A DNA stretch of 49,327 nt from an uncultured Oscillospiraceae bacterium (GTDB lineage Bacteria; Bacillota; Clostridia; Oscillospirales; Oscillospiraceae): assembly GCA_947626345.1 (NCBI GenBank), contig CANQSF010000018.1, forward strand, positions 1-49,327, read 5' to 3'. Shown in pieces: positions 25,185-34,774 of the stretch (positions are counted from its first letter, which is position 1; the number at the start of each line of letters is the position of its first letter). Made by a program: the position numbers and the translations under genes. The notes beneath the pieces are model-generated. The model searched no databases. It was given only the letters and a program-made list of their open reading frames with translations, and had not been told where the DNA came from.

Positions 25185-26234
25185 TCACTTTATGCGATCC
25201 AACAGCGTCTTCACATCGGCTTCATCATCAACGATGTGCATCATTGTATGACAGTTTGGGCAGAGCGCGGCGGTGTTATCGAGACTGTCCTTGCCGCCGC
25301 GGGAGAGCCAGATGATGTGATGGGTCTCAAGATAGGGCTCGCCGCGCCTATCTGAAAACGGCGCCGGCTTGCCGCACAGCTGGCACATGCCGTGCGCCCG
25401 TGCCTTGGTCGCTTTTCCTACCTCCGCGCTGCGGGTGATGTACCTTGTGAGCCGACATTTTCTTACGGTATCCCCGGCGATCGTGGCGGCTATGTAATGC
25501 TCTGTGGCTTCCTCCAGCCCTGCCGTCGCCTCAGTATCCGGCTGCCATTGCCGAAAAACCTTCTCATGGATGACCCAAAGGAATGAATGCGTGTCGATCA
25601 GACGCACCTCCACATCTGGCATGATGTCTTGCATGACGGCCTGGACTTCTCTGACGATCCCGATGAAACCAGCATAGTTTTCCCAGCTGCACTTCCCCGC
25701 GAGGGGATGGTCTATGCCGATGAGAGACAGGCTTTCCTCAAACTGGCTGGAGCGGATCGGAAGGAACCGCGAGGGGTCTTTGACAAAAAACAGATAGCCG
25801 AGCGTGTCATAGTGGCCGCCGAAGACGCGCTTTGCCTGGGAAAAGGCGGCGGCCTCCTCAGCGCCGGTTACGCTCTTATAGATATCATAGAGCGCGCGCT
25901 CCGCGGCGGGCCTGAATCTCTCATGCCCGGGGTCGAGCATGTTCCGGAATGCGGTCTGCTGGTACTTGTTGACAAGATTCCCGGAGCGATTCATCGCCTT
26001 GCTGCAGCGGGCCAGGATCTTCCCACTCCCGATCCATGATGTGTCCCAGCTGTCATAGCGGAGGTCCGTCCGGGCGAGTTCGGATATGATCGACTTATAG
26101 TTCTCCTCCCGCCCGAGAAAGGTGTTTTTGTCTACAAAGCTCAAAGGCCTGTCGCCGTCACGGGAGCGCAGAAACGCTAGGAATCGGTGGATCATCGCGA
26201 TGAGATCCGTCGGGTCTTGGATATAGTCAGCCAT
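25185..26234 (-). CDS. HNH endonuclease encoded inside the CRISPR array
   Basis: A 349-residue protein whose C-terminus is a complete HNH nuclease: zinc knuckle CQLC (284-287), ETHHIIWLSRGG with His305/His306, DNTAALCPNCHTMMH with Asn320, Cys325, Cys328 and His329. The N-terminal 230 residues (for example FGGHYDTLGYLFFVKDPSRF and RLIDTHSFLW) resemble the variable recognition part of HNH restriction-type proteins; the target is unknown. ATG 26234 has AAAGGA 10 nt upstream. The stop lies 16 nt from the flanking repeat at 25137-25169 and the next repeat starts at 26363, so the gene sits between two repeats, co-directional with the array. GC content is lower than that of neighbouring genes. Confidence 0.85.
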   Translation of the reverse strand: MADYIQDPTDLIAMIHRFLAFLRSRDGDRPLSFVDKNTFLGREENYKSIISELARTDLRYDSWDTSWIGSGKILARCSKAMNRSGNLVNKYQQTAFRNMLDPGHERFRPAAERALYDIYKSVTGAEEAAAFSQAKRVFGGHYDTLGYLFFVKDPSRFLPIRSSQFEESLSLIGIDHPLAGKCSWENYAGFIGIVREVQAVMQDIMPDVEVRLIDTHSFLWVIHEKVFRQWQPDTEATAGLEEATEHYIAATIAGDTVRKCRLTRYITRSAEVGKATKARAHGMCQLCGKPAPFSDRRGEPYLETHHIIWLSRGGKDSLDNTAALCPNCHTMMHIVDDEADVKTLLDRIK

Positions 26235-26362
26235 GGGCGCTGTCCTTTCATAAGATCTCGTAAAGTGTCCTTCCGCTTGCTCTCCGCCGGAGGCTCCAGT
26301 GTCAAAGGGTGCGCCGATGCTGACCGACGCTGGAACACGTCGGGGTCCCTGCGGATGTAGTG
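26235..26362 (-). other. upstream region of the HNH gene within the array
   Basis: This 128-bp stretch joins the HNH start to the next repeat. It contains TTGACA on the minus strand (26300-26305) with no good -10 at the right distance, so the gene may depend on array transcription. No spacer or repeat can be recognised in it. Confidence 0.4.
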
Positions 26363-27304
26363 ATTTCAACCCGCTCCGCCCGCGTGGGCGGAGACCCGGG
26401 GACTGCTTCACCATGTCCACAGCCACGTCATTTCAACCCACTCCGCCGCAAGGGCAGAGACCGTAAGTAGGGCGGCATCCCCACGGGCATCACGCAATTT
26501 CAATCCACTCCGCCCGTATGGGCGGAGGCTCAGCAAACTCCAGATGCTGAAAGCCGCCTACCTATTTCAACCCGCTCCGCCCGTGTGGGCGGAGACCCAG
26601 GAATACCAGGACGACCAAGAAAGCGCGTTATTTCAACCCGCTCCGCCCGTGTGGGCGGAGACCCCCCGGTCTCGACCACCGGGGACGGCAACGCAGATTT
26701 CAACCCGCTCCGCCCGTGTGGGCGGAGACAGCACAGAACGGGCTTTACAGAGATACACCGGCTTATTTCAACCCGCTCCGCCCGTGTGGGCGGAGACCAC
26801 TGTGGCTTTGTATGCTCCGGCGTGCTGTTGTCATTTCAACCCGCTCCGCCCGTGTGGGCGGAGACCTCGGAGTCGGGGTGGAATTCCAAGGCGTTTTGAT
26901 TTCAACCCGCTCCGCCCGTGTGGGCGGAGACCCGGGACAATCAGATAATTGTTGACATCCTTTTGATTTCAACCCACTCCGCCCGTGTGGGCGGAGACGA
27001 CGGCGAATGTGTTAGCAGATGCAGTTTTCCCGATTTCAACCCACTCCGCCCGTGTGGGCGGAGACGCGCGAGCTGTTCCGCCGGAAGCCGGGGGCGAAAG
27101 CATTTCAACCCACTCCGCCCGTGTGGGCGGAGACCAATACAGGCCGGACGAGTTCTTGACGATCTCGTCATTTCAACCCACTCCGCCCGTGGGGGCGGAG
27201 ACGTCAGCGGGTCGCGGTCGGTCGGGGCATAGAAGGATTTCAACCCACTCCGCCCGTGGGGGCGGAGACCTGGTGCTGTGCCCCGCGTGGTACGGCAAGA
27301 TCAG

Positions 27305-27712
27305 ATTTCAACCCACTCCGCCCGTGGGGGCGGAGACCAGGTTATGCCGTCAACGGTGATAAAACCCTTTTTATTTCAACCCACTCCGCCCGTGGGGGCG
27401 GAGACAGGGCCTTGTAAGCGGCCTCTGCGCCCTCATAGGTATTTCAACCCACTCCGCCCGTGGGGGCGGAGACGCCGCGGGCAGCACGATGATCACCACC
27501 CATTTCAATTTCAACCCACTCCGCCCGTGGGGGCGGAGACTTGTCTGTGATCGCTGTCGCTTGAAACTTCGTTGCGATTTCAACCCACTCCGCCCGTGGG
27601 GGCGGAGACCGCACGGCTGCCTATAACAAGGAGGCCAACAGCCATATTTCAACCCACTCCGCCCGTGGGGGCGGAGACGAAGGGATTATAGTACCATTAT
27701 TAGAATCAGCAA
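27305..27712. repeat. six-spacer block, copy A
   Basis: Six repeat-spacer units that recur base for base at 28994-29401, offset 1689 bp. The six spacers are at 27338-27372, 27406-27440, 27474-27507, 27541-27576, 27610-27645 and 27679-27712. The flanking spacers on both sides differ between copies. Confidence 0.95.
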
Positions 27713-28993
27713 ATTTCAACCCACTCCGCCCGTGGGGGCGGAGACGGTGTAAATCAGACTGCTGGTGAGCGTAGGCACAGATTTCAACCCACTCCGCCCG
27801 TGGGGGCGGAGACCCGAACCAACGGCCACAAGGAACGCCGCGACGATGATTTCAACCCACTCCGCCCGTGGGGGCGGAGACTTATTGTTGTAGTTGCCGT
27901 TGTTGTTGACATTACAATTTCAACCCACTCCGCCCGTGGGGGCGGAGACGCATAGGTCCAGTTGTTATGGCCGGCGTTCTTCGTATTTCAACCCACTCCG
28001 CCCGTGGGGGCGGAGACATAGTTGGCCTGCACGGTCATGCCGGCCTTGGAATTTCAACCCACTCCGCCCGTGGGGGCGGAGACCTAAGCCCGGTGATAAG
28101 ATACTTGATACACACTTAGATTTCAACCCACTCCGCCCGTGGGGGCGGAGACCTTATGCAAGAGTGGGTCGCCACGCTGGACGGCAATTTCAACCCACTC
28201 CGCCCGTGGGGGCGGAGACCGCATAAAGATAGACCAAAGACAGGTATGGTCGGAATTTCAACCCACTCCGCCCGTGGGGGCGGAGACTCTGCCCCTTGCC
28301 GCTCTTTGTGGTCTGCAAAGAATTTCAACCCGCTCCGCCCGTGGGGGCGGAGACCCAGATGTCAGCGCATGAGTGAACTGCTATATAGTCATTTCAACCC
28401 GCTCCGCCCGTGGGGGCGGAGACGGGGACGCCCTGGCCTGGGGCCGGGATATGCTTCAATTTCAACCCACTCCGCCCGTGGGGGCGGAGACATGTTGCCG
28501 GGGCCGCATACGCCGTCCACGCCATAATTTCAACCCACTCCGCCCGTGGGGGCGGAGACGCAAAGTTGCCGGCGTACTGTTCGGTGCGTTCAAATTTCAA
28601 CCCACTCCGCCCGTGGGGGCGGAGACTTTTCGCTGCCGCCCTGAATGGCCACACGAAAATATTTCAACCCACTCCGCCCGTGGGGGCGGAGACGACCACC
28701 AGGGATGTCACTGTTTCCCCGGTGCAAATTTCAACCCACTCCGCCCGTGGGGGCGGAGACGGACCTCCACCGCCCCGGATCACAGCGCCGAGGTATTTCA
28801 ACCCACTCCGCCCGTGGGGGCGGAGACATTTACGGGGGTATAAGTTTATAACCTACACCGGATTTCAACCCACTCCGCCCGTGGGGGCGGAGACCGAGGG
28901 GCCGGACCCGTGGGAGAAGGCCCTGGAATTTCAACCCACTCCGCCCGTGGGGGCGGAGACTCGGGAAGTGAGGACGGGGCGGTGAACATCCAG

Positions 28994-29401
28994 ATTTCAA
29001 CCCACTCCGCCCGTGGGGGCGGAGACCAGGTTATGCCGTCAACGGTGATAAAACCCTTTTTATTTCAACCCACTCCGCCCGTGGGGGCGGAGACAGGGCC
29101 TTGTAAGCGGCCTCTGCGCCCTCATAGGTATTTCAACCCACTCCGCCCGTGGGGGCGGAGACGCCGCGGGCAGCACGATGATCACCACCCATTTCAATTT
29201 CAACCCACTCCGCCCGTGGGGGCGGAGACTTGTCTGTGATCGCTGTCGCTTGAAACTTCGTTGCGATTTCAACCCACTCCGCCCGTGGGGGCGGAGACCG
29301 CACGGCTGCCTATAACAAGGAGGCCAACAGCCATATTTCAACCCACTCCGCCCGTGGGGGCGGAGACGAAGGGATTATAGTACCATTATTAGAATCAGCA
29401 A
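28994..29401. repeat. six-spacer block, copy B
   Basis: Second copy of the block at 27305-27712, separated from it by 18 other intervals. It is the copy nearer the leader. Confidence 0.95.
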
Positions 29402-29974
29402 ATTTCAACCCACTCCGCCCGTGGGGGCGGAGACAGGGAGCCCCTCAATAAGACCATCAACCAACTTCAATTTCAACCCACTCCGCCCGTGGGGGCGGAG
29501 ACGGGGTGGTGACAGTTGGAGGAGGAAGAGGCTAATTTCAACCCACTCCGCCCGTGGGGGCGGAGACGTAGCTGATACGCCAAGTTTCGGGAATTCAACG
29601 GATTTCAACCCACTCCGCCCGTGGGGGCGGAGACTGGACCCCATCTTCGAGCGGTACGGCGACTTCGTATTTCAACCCACTCCGCCCGTGGGGGCGGAGA
29701 CCGATGACACGTCGGACGATGACCTGACGAAGATGGCATTTCAACCCACTCCGCCCGTGGGGGCGGAGACATATCTTGTCGGCGTCCACGCCTGCGGGCA
29801 GCTTATTTCAACCCACTCCGCCCGTGGGGGCGGAGACCTACGGCGCGTGTGTGTCCATCAACGGCAAGGCAGTATTTCAACCCACTCCGCCCGTGGGGGC
29901 GGAGACCCGGCGTGAAGGGCGTCCATGATGCCATAGACCAGATTTCAACCCACTCCGCCCGTGGGGGCGGAGAC

Positions 29975-30137
29975 ATCAAACATGCACAGGATCACCCCGG
30001 CATATTTGTCAATACTGGATAAGTGCACCGCGCCCTTTGCCGCGCCAGGCGGGCAAAGAACACGCGCGAACGCGGAAAAGAGGCGGTTTTCCCGGTGCGA
30101 GAGTGCCGCCGGGACCGTGATCGCTCCCCCTCCGCAC
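29975..30137 (-). promoter_or_regulatory. CRISPR leader
   Basis: The 163 bp between cas2 and the first, most conserved repeat has no gene and is the leader by position: the cas genes lie upstream on the same strand, and repeats decay away from it. The minus strand has TTGACA at 30007-30012, 32 bp before the first repeat, without a convincing -10 at 16-18 bp. It should carry the promoter of pre-crRNA and the adaptation sequence. Confidence 0.75.
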
Positions 30138-30428
30138 TCATACCATCAGCACCCCCTCCGGATCATACCCCGGCTTGGCGCCGATGTGCTCCACGCGCTT
30201 TTGATAACGGTTGCCCAGGTTATAAAACCGCAGGCTGTCCGTCTCCGGGTCGATGATGGCTGTCAGCTTCGCCTTTACGAGCTGGGCTGTGGCGGCATCC
30301 ACATCGCACTCGAACACGGAATTTTGTACGCGCTGGCCGTAATTGACGCATTGCTTGGCCACAAGGCGCAGGCGCCTGCGGCCGGCGGCCGTGGTCGTGT
30401 CCACGTCATAGGTGATCAGCAGGAGCAT
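30138..30428 (-). CDS. cas2: CRISPR-associated endoribonuclease/adaptation protein Cas2
   Basis: A 96-residue ferredoxin-fold protein, exactly the usual length for type I-C Cas2. MLLLITYDVDTTT holds the conserved Asp after the first strand, NYGQRVQNSVFEC the core, and GAKPGYDPEGVLMV the typical C-terminus. It forms the Cas1-Cas2 integrase complex. ATG 30428 is preferred over GTG 30434 because GAGG lies 7 nt before it. It starts 9 bp after cas1, and the leader follows. Confidence 0.95.
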   Translation of the reverse strand: MLLLITYDVDTTTAAGRRRLRLVAKQCVNYGQRVQNSVFECDVDAATAQLVKAKLTAIIDPETDSLRFYNLGNRYQKRVEHIGAKPGYDPEGVLMV

Positions 30429-30437
30429 ACGCACACC

Positions 30438-31469
30438 TCATTTCCAAAGCAGGGGCGGATAGGCGTCCAGATCGCCCCGTAGATACCGCGCCAGCAGCAG
30501 CGCCTGGATATGCGGCGCCAGGCCCCAGGGCATCTTCTCCTTCAAATACGGGTGCGTCAGCTCCTCCCGCTTGCGCTCCTGCCAGGCCGTCAGCACCATC
30601 CTGCGCCCGCCGTCGTTCAAAAACACCGCGCCGCCGGGCTGATATTGAAAATCGGACGGTCCCAGCTTCCGGCTGTTCACCAGCGTCAGGGCCAGCCGGT
30701 CCGCCAGGATGGGACGAAACTCCTCCATCAGATCCAGGGCCAGCGAGCTGCGGCCGGGCCTGTCCCGATGAAGGACGCCCGCCTGGCTGTCCAGCCCCAC
30801 GCCCTCCAGAGCGGCGGCGCAGTCGTTGGCCAGCAGCGTGTACAGAAACGACAGCAGCGCGTTCATGGGGTCCAGCGGCGGGCGGCGGCTGCGGCCGTTG
30901 AAGGAAAACGTGTCCTCATTTTGCAGGACCAGCTGCCCGGCCGCATCAAAGTAGTAGGCCGCGCCCTTTCCCTCCAGGCCCCGGAGCGTCTCCAGCGAAT
31001 CACAGGCGGCGGCCTGCGGCAGCAGGGCCTTGATCTGCTCGGAGGCCTCCTTCAGCGCCGCCACATCCACCCGCATGGGATGGTCCCGCGTGGCCCGCTC
31101 CAGTACCCAGCGGCAGTTGTAGAGCTTGCCGACGATGAAATTCCGGGCCAGGGCGCAGCTGGCCGCCTCGTCGTCCGCCACCCGGTACTGGGTCCGCCGC
31201 AGCAGGATGTTGCCTCCGCAGGGGCCGCTGGCGCGGGCCAGAAACTGGCCGCGGGGCGTGAAAAAGGCCAGACCGACCCCATCCTGTACGCATTTGCCCA
31301 TGAGCGCCGGCGAGGCGCCCTTATAGCTGAAGCTCAGGATAGATTCCAGCGTGTGCAGCGGATAGCGTCCCGCCGTCTCGTCGCCCCGGAGGAGGACCAC
31401 GTTCTCCCCGTCCAGCGCAAGATATACGTCCTCGCTGAGCACGAAGAGGGTATTGAGCAGCTTTCTCAT
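30438..31469 (-). CDS. cas1: CRISPR-associated integrase Cas1 (type I-C)
   Basis: A 343-residue Cas1, the metal-dependent integrase of spacer acquisition. The beta N-domain begins MRKLLNTLFVLSEDVYLAL; the alpha domain holds the metal ligands Glu166 (RGLEGKGA), His234 (GVLHRDRPGR) and Asp246/Glu249 (ALDLMEE). All key residues are intact, so adaptation should be possible, in keeping with the long, well-preserved leader-proximal array. ATG 31469 overlaps the cas4 stop by ATGA; the longer upstream frame runs through cas4. Confidence 0.96.
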   Translation of the reverse strand: MRKLLNTLFVLSEDVYLALDGENVVLLRGDETAGRYPLHTLESILSFSYKGASPALMGKCVQDGVGLAFFTPRGQFLARASGPCGGNILLRRTQYRVADDEAASCALARNFIVGKLYNCRWVLERATRDHPMRVDVAALKEASEQIKALLPQAAACDSLETLRGLEGKGAAYYFDAAGQLVLQNEDTFSFNGRSRRPPLDPMNALLSFLYTLLANDCAAALEGVGLDSQAGVLHRDRPGRSSLALDLMEEFRPILADRLALTLVNSRKLGPSDFQYQPGGAVFLNDGGRRMVLTAWQERKREELTHPYLKEKMPWGLAPHIQALLLARYLRGDLDAYPPLLWK

Positions 31470-32149
31470 GGTCCCTCCTTCTCGCCTATATGGGCGGAAA
31501 GATACGCGGAGGCGGAGGATATTCGTCTCATGGCGGGCAGGCACAGCTCACGGAGCGAGCAGGCGGCGCAGCCCTTCCGGGGCTTGGGTCTGGGCGTATA
31601 GCCCCGGCGGGCGTAGTCGTGCATCTCCCCGGCCATGGCCTCCACCTGGGCGCGCAGCTCCGGCGTAAAGACCACCTGCTCCCGCCGGCGGGTCTCGCCG
31701 TAGTACAGCGCGCCCTCCGGTATCCGGCAGCACAGCATCTCCTCCAGACACATGCCCTGGGCGCACAGCTGCAGGCGGTCCTCGTCGCCGCTCTTCGGCT
31801 CGCCCCGCTTATACTCCACGGGGAATGGCTGCCAGCGGCCGTCCTCTCCCCGCAGCGGCACGCCGGCGGCGTCCGCGTGAAACTCCACCACATCGCACTT
31901 GCCGCTCAGGCCCAGCCGCTGAGAATACACGGTCAGTCCACGGATGGTGAGCACATCGCCCCGCCGCTCCCGCAGGCCGTCCTCATGGGCGCGGCTGTGC
32001 AGCAGCCTTCCCTCCACCGTGCGCAGGTTTTCCGCCCACTGGTCCTCCAGGTGGATGAGGGCCCACTGGCGGCGGCAGAAGGAAAAGTGCTGGATGCCGG
32101 ACAGCGGGAGCATACGCTCCCGCTCCTCCGCCGTCACTTCCGGATGCAT
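31466..32149 (-). CDS. cas4: CRISPR-associated Cas4 exonuclease (type I-C)
   Basis: A 227-residue RecB-like nuclease with a 4Fe-4S cluster; in type I-C it trims prespacers and selects the PAM. The cluster cysteines are Cys25 (HFSFCRRQWA) and Cys194, Cys197, Cys203 (GCAACSLRELCLP). The nuclease core shows His51 (RLLHSRAHE), Asp86 (GKCDVVEF), and Glu112-x-Lys114 (PVEYKRGEP). ATG 32149 lies inside the 3' end of cas7, a 16-nt overlap that is normal for this operon. Confidence 0.95.
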   Translation of the reverse strand: MHPEVTAEERERMLPLSGIQHFSFCRRQWALIHLEDQWAENLRTVEGRLLHSRAHEDGLRERRGDVLTIRGLTVYSQRLGLSGKCDVVEFHADAAGVPLRGEDGRWQPFPVEYKRGEPKSGDEDRLQLCAQGMCLEEMLCCRIPEGALYYGETRRREQVVFTPELRAQVEAMAGEMHDYARRGYTPRPKPRKGCAACSLRELCLPAMRRISSASAYLSAHIGEKEGP

Positions 32150-33042
32150 GTCACGCCCGCCGGGAGGTGCGCCTCGTCCACGGTGACGTCATAGTCGCTG
32201 TAGGCGCGGGGCGCGGTGACGCCGGGCTTTTTCTCCGCCTTCACCAGATCGAACAGCTTGTAGGCCGGGGCGTTGCCCAGCTCGCTGTCGTGTTTGAAGA
32301 TGACCAGCTCCCGCACGGCCATCTTGCCCCGGGCGGCGCTGTGGTCGTGCTCGAACATGTTGAGGATGGCCTCCCACAGCAGCTCCAGATCCGCCTCGGA
32401 GAAGCCGGTGAAGCGCTTGGCCAGGTTGGCGGAGACATACCCCTCCGCCCGGTACAGGCCGTAGGGCACGATGTACTTCACCCCCATGGTATGAGGGCCT
32501 TTTTCATCCATATCCTTCTGTGTTGCCTGGGTCATGCGGGTAATGCTTATATCCTGAGGAAGGATGGGGTCCACGCTGCGGGCAAAACCCAGCTGCACCG
32601 GGCCCCGGACCTGTCCGCAGTTGAGCGCACCGGTTACGAAGGTGGTCATGACGGCGCCGAAGGTGCGGATGTCGAAGAAATTGCCGCACATGAAGTCCCG
32701 GATCTTCTCATCCAGCTTGTCGTCCTTCTTCTTGGCTTCTTTCAGGACCTTCTCCGCGTCCTTGCTGTCCTTGACGGGCAGGCCCACATAGGCGCAGGCC
32801 TCGGCGTCGCTGCGGTTCAGGGGTACGCCGTCCTTCACATAGATGCGGTAGCCGGGGCAGTCCTCCTTCACCATCTCCACATAGTTGCGGATCTTCCGCT
32901 TCAGGCACACGTCCGTGACGAGGCCGCAGCCGGTCTCCGGGTCGGTGCGGGGCATGTTGCCCGCGTCGGGGTCGCCGTTGGGGTTGCCGTTCTCCACGTC
33001 GAACAGGATGACGAATTCATAGCGGTTTTTGATGGGCTCCAT
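32134..33042 (-). CDS. cas7: Cascade backbone protein Cas7 (type I-C, Csd2)
   Basis: A 302-residue Cas7, the helical backbone that coats the crRNA spacer. Typical opening is RYEFVILFDVENGNPNGDPD, followed by the CLKRKIRNYVE helix, the CGNFFDIRTFGAVMTT segment and GPVQLGFARSVDPI, all hallmark Csd2 stretches. ATG 33042 has GGAGGAG 8 nt upstream and begins 1 bp after the cas8c stop. Confidence 0.96.
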   Translation of the reverse strand: MEPIKNRYEFVILFDVENGNPNGDPDAGNMPRTDPETGCGLVTDVCLKRKIRNYVEMVKEDCPGYRIYVKDGVPLNRSDAEACAYVGLPVKDSKDAEKVLKEAKKKDDKLDEKIRDFMCGNFFDIRTFGAVMTTFVTGALNCGQVRGPVQLGFARSVDPILPQDISITRMTQATQKDMDEKGPHTMGVKYIVPYGLYRAEGYVSANLAKRFTGFSEADLELLWEAILNMFEHDHSAARGKMAVRELVIFKHDSELGNAPAYKLFDLVKAEKKPGVTAPRAYSDYDVTVDEAHLPAGVTCIRK

Positions 33043-33043
33043 G

Positions 33044-34774
33044 TTATTGCTCCTCCTTTTTTTCAAAACGCTTTTGCTTCTGATGATAATAACCCAGTTC
33101 AAAGGACCCCTGCTGGGGAAGCGTCAGCCTCTCCGGGTACTGCTGGTCCAGCACCGCCTTGAGCTGCTCGATCTGCTTCTCATAGAAGATGCGCTGGCCG
33201 GTCGGCAGTTTGCGCAGATGCTTCAGCCCCAGCTTGCTCAGCATCGGAAAAATGACATTCGGCGTAGCCGCCGCGGCATTGAAGTACTTATCCGTAATGG
33301 TGGCGTTGATGCCGGGGTTGGCCGCCTCCTGTAATGCCTCATAGACGGCAAACAGGCGTCCAAGTGTGTAATAGGGATTGGTGCTCGCTTCGTTCAGGCT
33401 CACTTGCAGGACCTCCTTCGGACAGTCTTTATTTTGGTTTTTCGAGTAATAGGCCTTTAAGATCGCGGCCTTCTGCCAGTTGATATCCCGCTCGGCCCGG
33501 ATGCGGATCGTGACCGCCTCCAGCAGCGCCGCGGGATAGGGCGTGCCGGCCAAAATGGCCCTGGTCACGGTCCCCGCCAGCACGGGGCTGGACTGCTTGT
33601 CCCGGCTGTTCTGGTTGACCGTCTGGCGCAGCAGCGCCCACAGGGGTATGAGCTTGCTCTCGGCGTGGTCGGGTCCCACGATGCGCATGCGCTCATGGTG
33701 GTCCCAGATGTTTTTCATCATGGCGCCGAAGGTGTCCTGCAGGAAGAACCGCACGGATATCCGCCCAATGCTAGGTGCTAGCCCCAGCACATAGAAAGGC
33801 CGATTGGGATCCAGCGGCAGGCCCTCATATGGCTCCATCTCTGCCAAGCTCTTCAGAGCCTTCTGCAGGTCGCTGTCTTTCAGCCCCGCCGGGGGCGGCG
33901 CGCCGAACAGCGCCGCCGCGGTAGTGCCCTGATAGACCGGGTCCGCGCCCTCCGCCCAGCAGACGACAGTGGTGTCGCCGATGAGCTGGACGCTGTTTTT
34001 GTCCGCCAGCAGATAGTTCAGCGCGCTGGTATAGGCGAAGGCGGCGTATTGGCTCACCGGTGCGTTCAGGCTTTGCTCCTGATCATAGGACCAAAATGCA
34101 GGAGCGTTGAAGGACACCAGCGCCGCGCCAGAGGATTGGGCATCCCGTACGCCTTTGATAGCCGGGTGGACAGCAGCCACAGCAGTTTCTTCACCTGTGA
34201 CTAGACACTGCATCACAGGCCCATCTGTTTGCTCATAATGTTTCTGCCACGCTTTGCATATTTCCGCATCGTCCTGGGGGAACTGTCCATCAACACGAAA
34301 GACAAGCTTAGTTCCCTTTAAAAGTGTCTCCATATGTGGAGCCAAAACCGGCTCCATCGGTATGCGGGTCGGATCCCATTTTTGAAAAAACCTTACGATT
34401 GCTTGTGCTGCCGGTGTTTCAATGTCATGGAGCAATTGAATATGCAGCTGTTTACAAGCTTCAAAGGATTGCTTGCTTCGGTCCTTGGGTCCTTTGCTTC
34501 GCACGCCCAAAAGATATGACGGTTCTTCCCAAAGAAAATTTGACTTGATTGAACTGCGCCGGTCTACATCTGCTGGCAGCTCCATGCTCCGGGGCCCCAG
34601 CACCGTCTTGTTCCCTCTCTCCTCTTCCACCTGTAGGGAGACGATGTCCGTCAGCTGTCCGCCGGCGTCGATGCACAAAGCGTAGCTGATCTTGGCAGGG
34701 CCCCAACCAGGCCGGGCGATCTTTCCCTGGGCGGCCAGGTCCTCATACAGCCGTACCAATGCCTGCAGGATCAT
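33044..34774 (-). CDS. cas8c: Cascade large subunit Cas8c (Csd1)
   Basis: A 576-residue large subunit of type I-C Cascade, responsible for PAM recognition and R-loop stabilisation; its 3' part also yields the small subunit by internal translation in related systems. The start MILQALVRLYEDLAAQGKIA and the segments SYALCIDAGGQLTDI, VSFNAPAFWSYDQEQ, FYVLGLAPSIGRISVRFF and the C-terminal SFELGYYHQKQKRF are diagnostic for Csd1. ATG 34774 overlaps the cas5c stop (ATGA). The stretch 34090-34570 is visibly less GC-rich than the rest of the operon, so the gene may be mosaic. Confidence 0.95.
   Translation of the reverse strand: MILQALVRLYEDLAAQGKIARPGWGPAKISYALCIDAGGQLTDIVSLQVEEERGNKTVLGPRSMELPADVDRRSSIKSNFLWEEPSYLLGVRSKGPKDRSKQSFEACKQLHIQLLHDIETPAAQAIVRFFQKWDPTRIPMEPVLAPHMETLLKGTKLVFRVDGQFPQDDAEICKAWQKHYEQTDGPVMQCLVTGEETAVAAVHPAIKGVRDAQSSGAALVSFNAPAFWSYDQEQSLNAPVSQYAAFAYTSALNYLLADKNSVQLIGDTTVVCWAEGADPVYQGTTAAALFGAPPPAGLKDSDLQKALKSLAEMEPYEGLPLDPNRPFYVLGLAPSIGRISVRFFLQDTFGAMMKNIWDHHERMRIVGPDHAESKLIPLWALLRQTVNQNSRDKQSSPVLAGTVTRAILAGTPYPAALLEAVTIRIRAERDINWQKAAILKAYYSKNQNKDCPKEVLQVSLNEASTNPYYTLGRLFAVYEALQEAANPGINATITDKYFNAAAATPNVIFPMLSKLGLKHLRKLPTGQRIFYEKQIEQLKAVLDQQYPERLTLPQQGSFELGYYHQKQKRFEKKEEQ

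Larger units (their letters stand above)
24529..29974 (-). CRISPR. type I-C CRISPR array, about 64 repeats, transcribed leftward
   Basis: Direct repeats of 33 bp with spacers of 33-36 bp. On the transcribed (minus) strand the unit begins GTCTCCGCC, folds into a perfect 8-bp stem CTCCGCCC/GGGCGGAG with a 4-nt loop, and ends TGGGTTGAAAT, the type I-C 3' end that becomes the 11-nt crRNA handle. Repeat starts (plus strand) run from 29942 next to the leader back to 24596, with one more eroded copy at 24529-24561. Repeats from 27170 rightward are nearly identical (two with CCCGCTCC at 28322 and 28391); 26965-27134 carry GTGTGGG loops; 26363-26931 carry CCCGCTCC plus GTGTGGG; those left of 26530 are increasingly degenerate. 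One interval (25170-26362) holds an HNH gene and one (24830-24935) is 106 nt. Six spacers are duplicated. Confidence 0.98.

Noticed and set aside
26544..29915. Many open frames through the array reading NPLRPWGRR, PTPPVGAET or THSARGGGD repeats
   Set aside because: They are the three plus-strand (and equivalent minus-strand) readings of the CRISPR repeat joined by spacers, not proteins.
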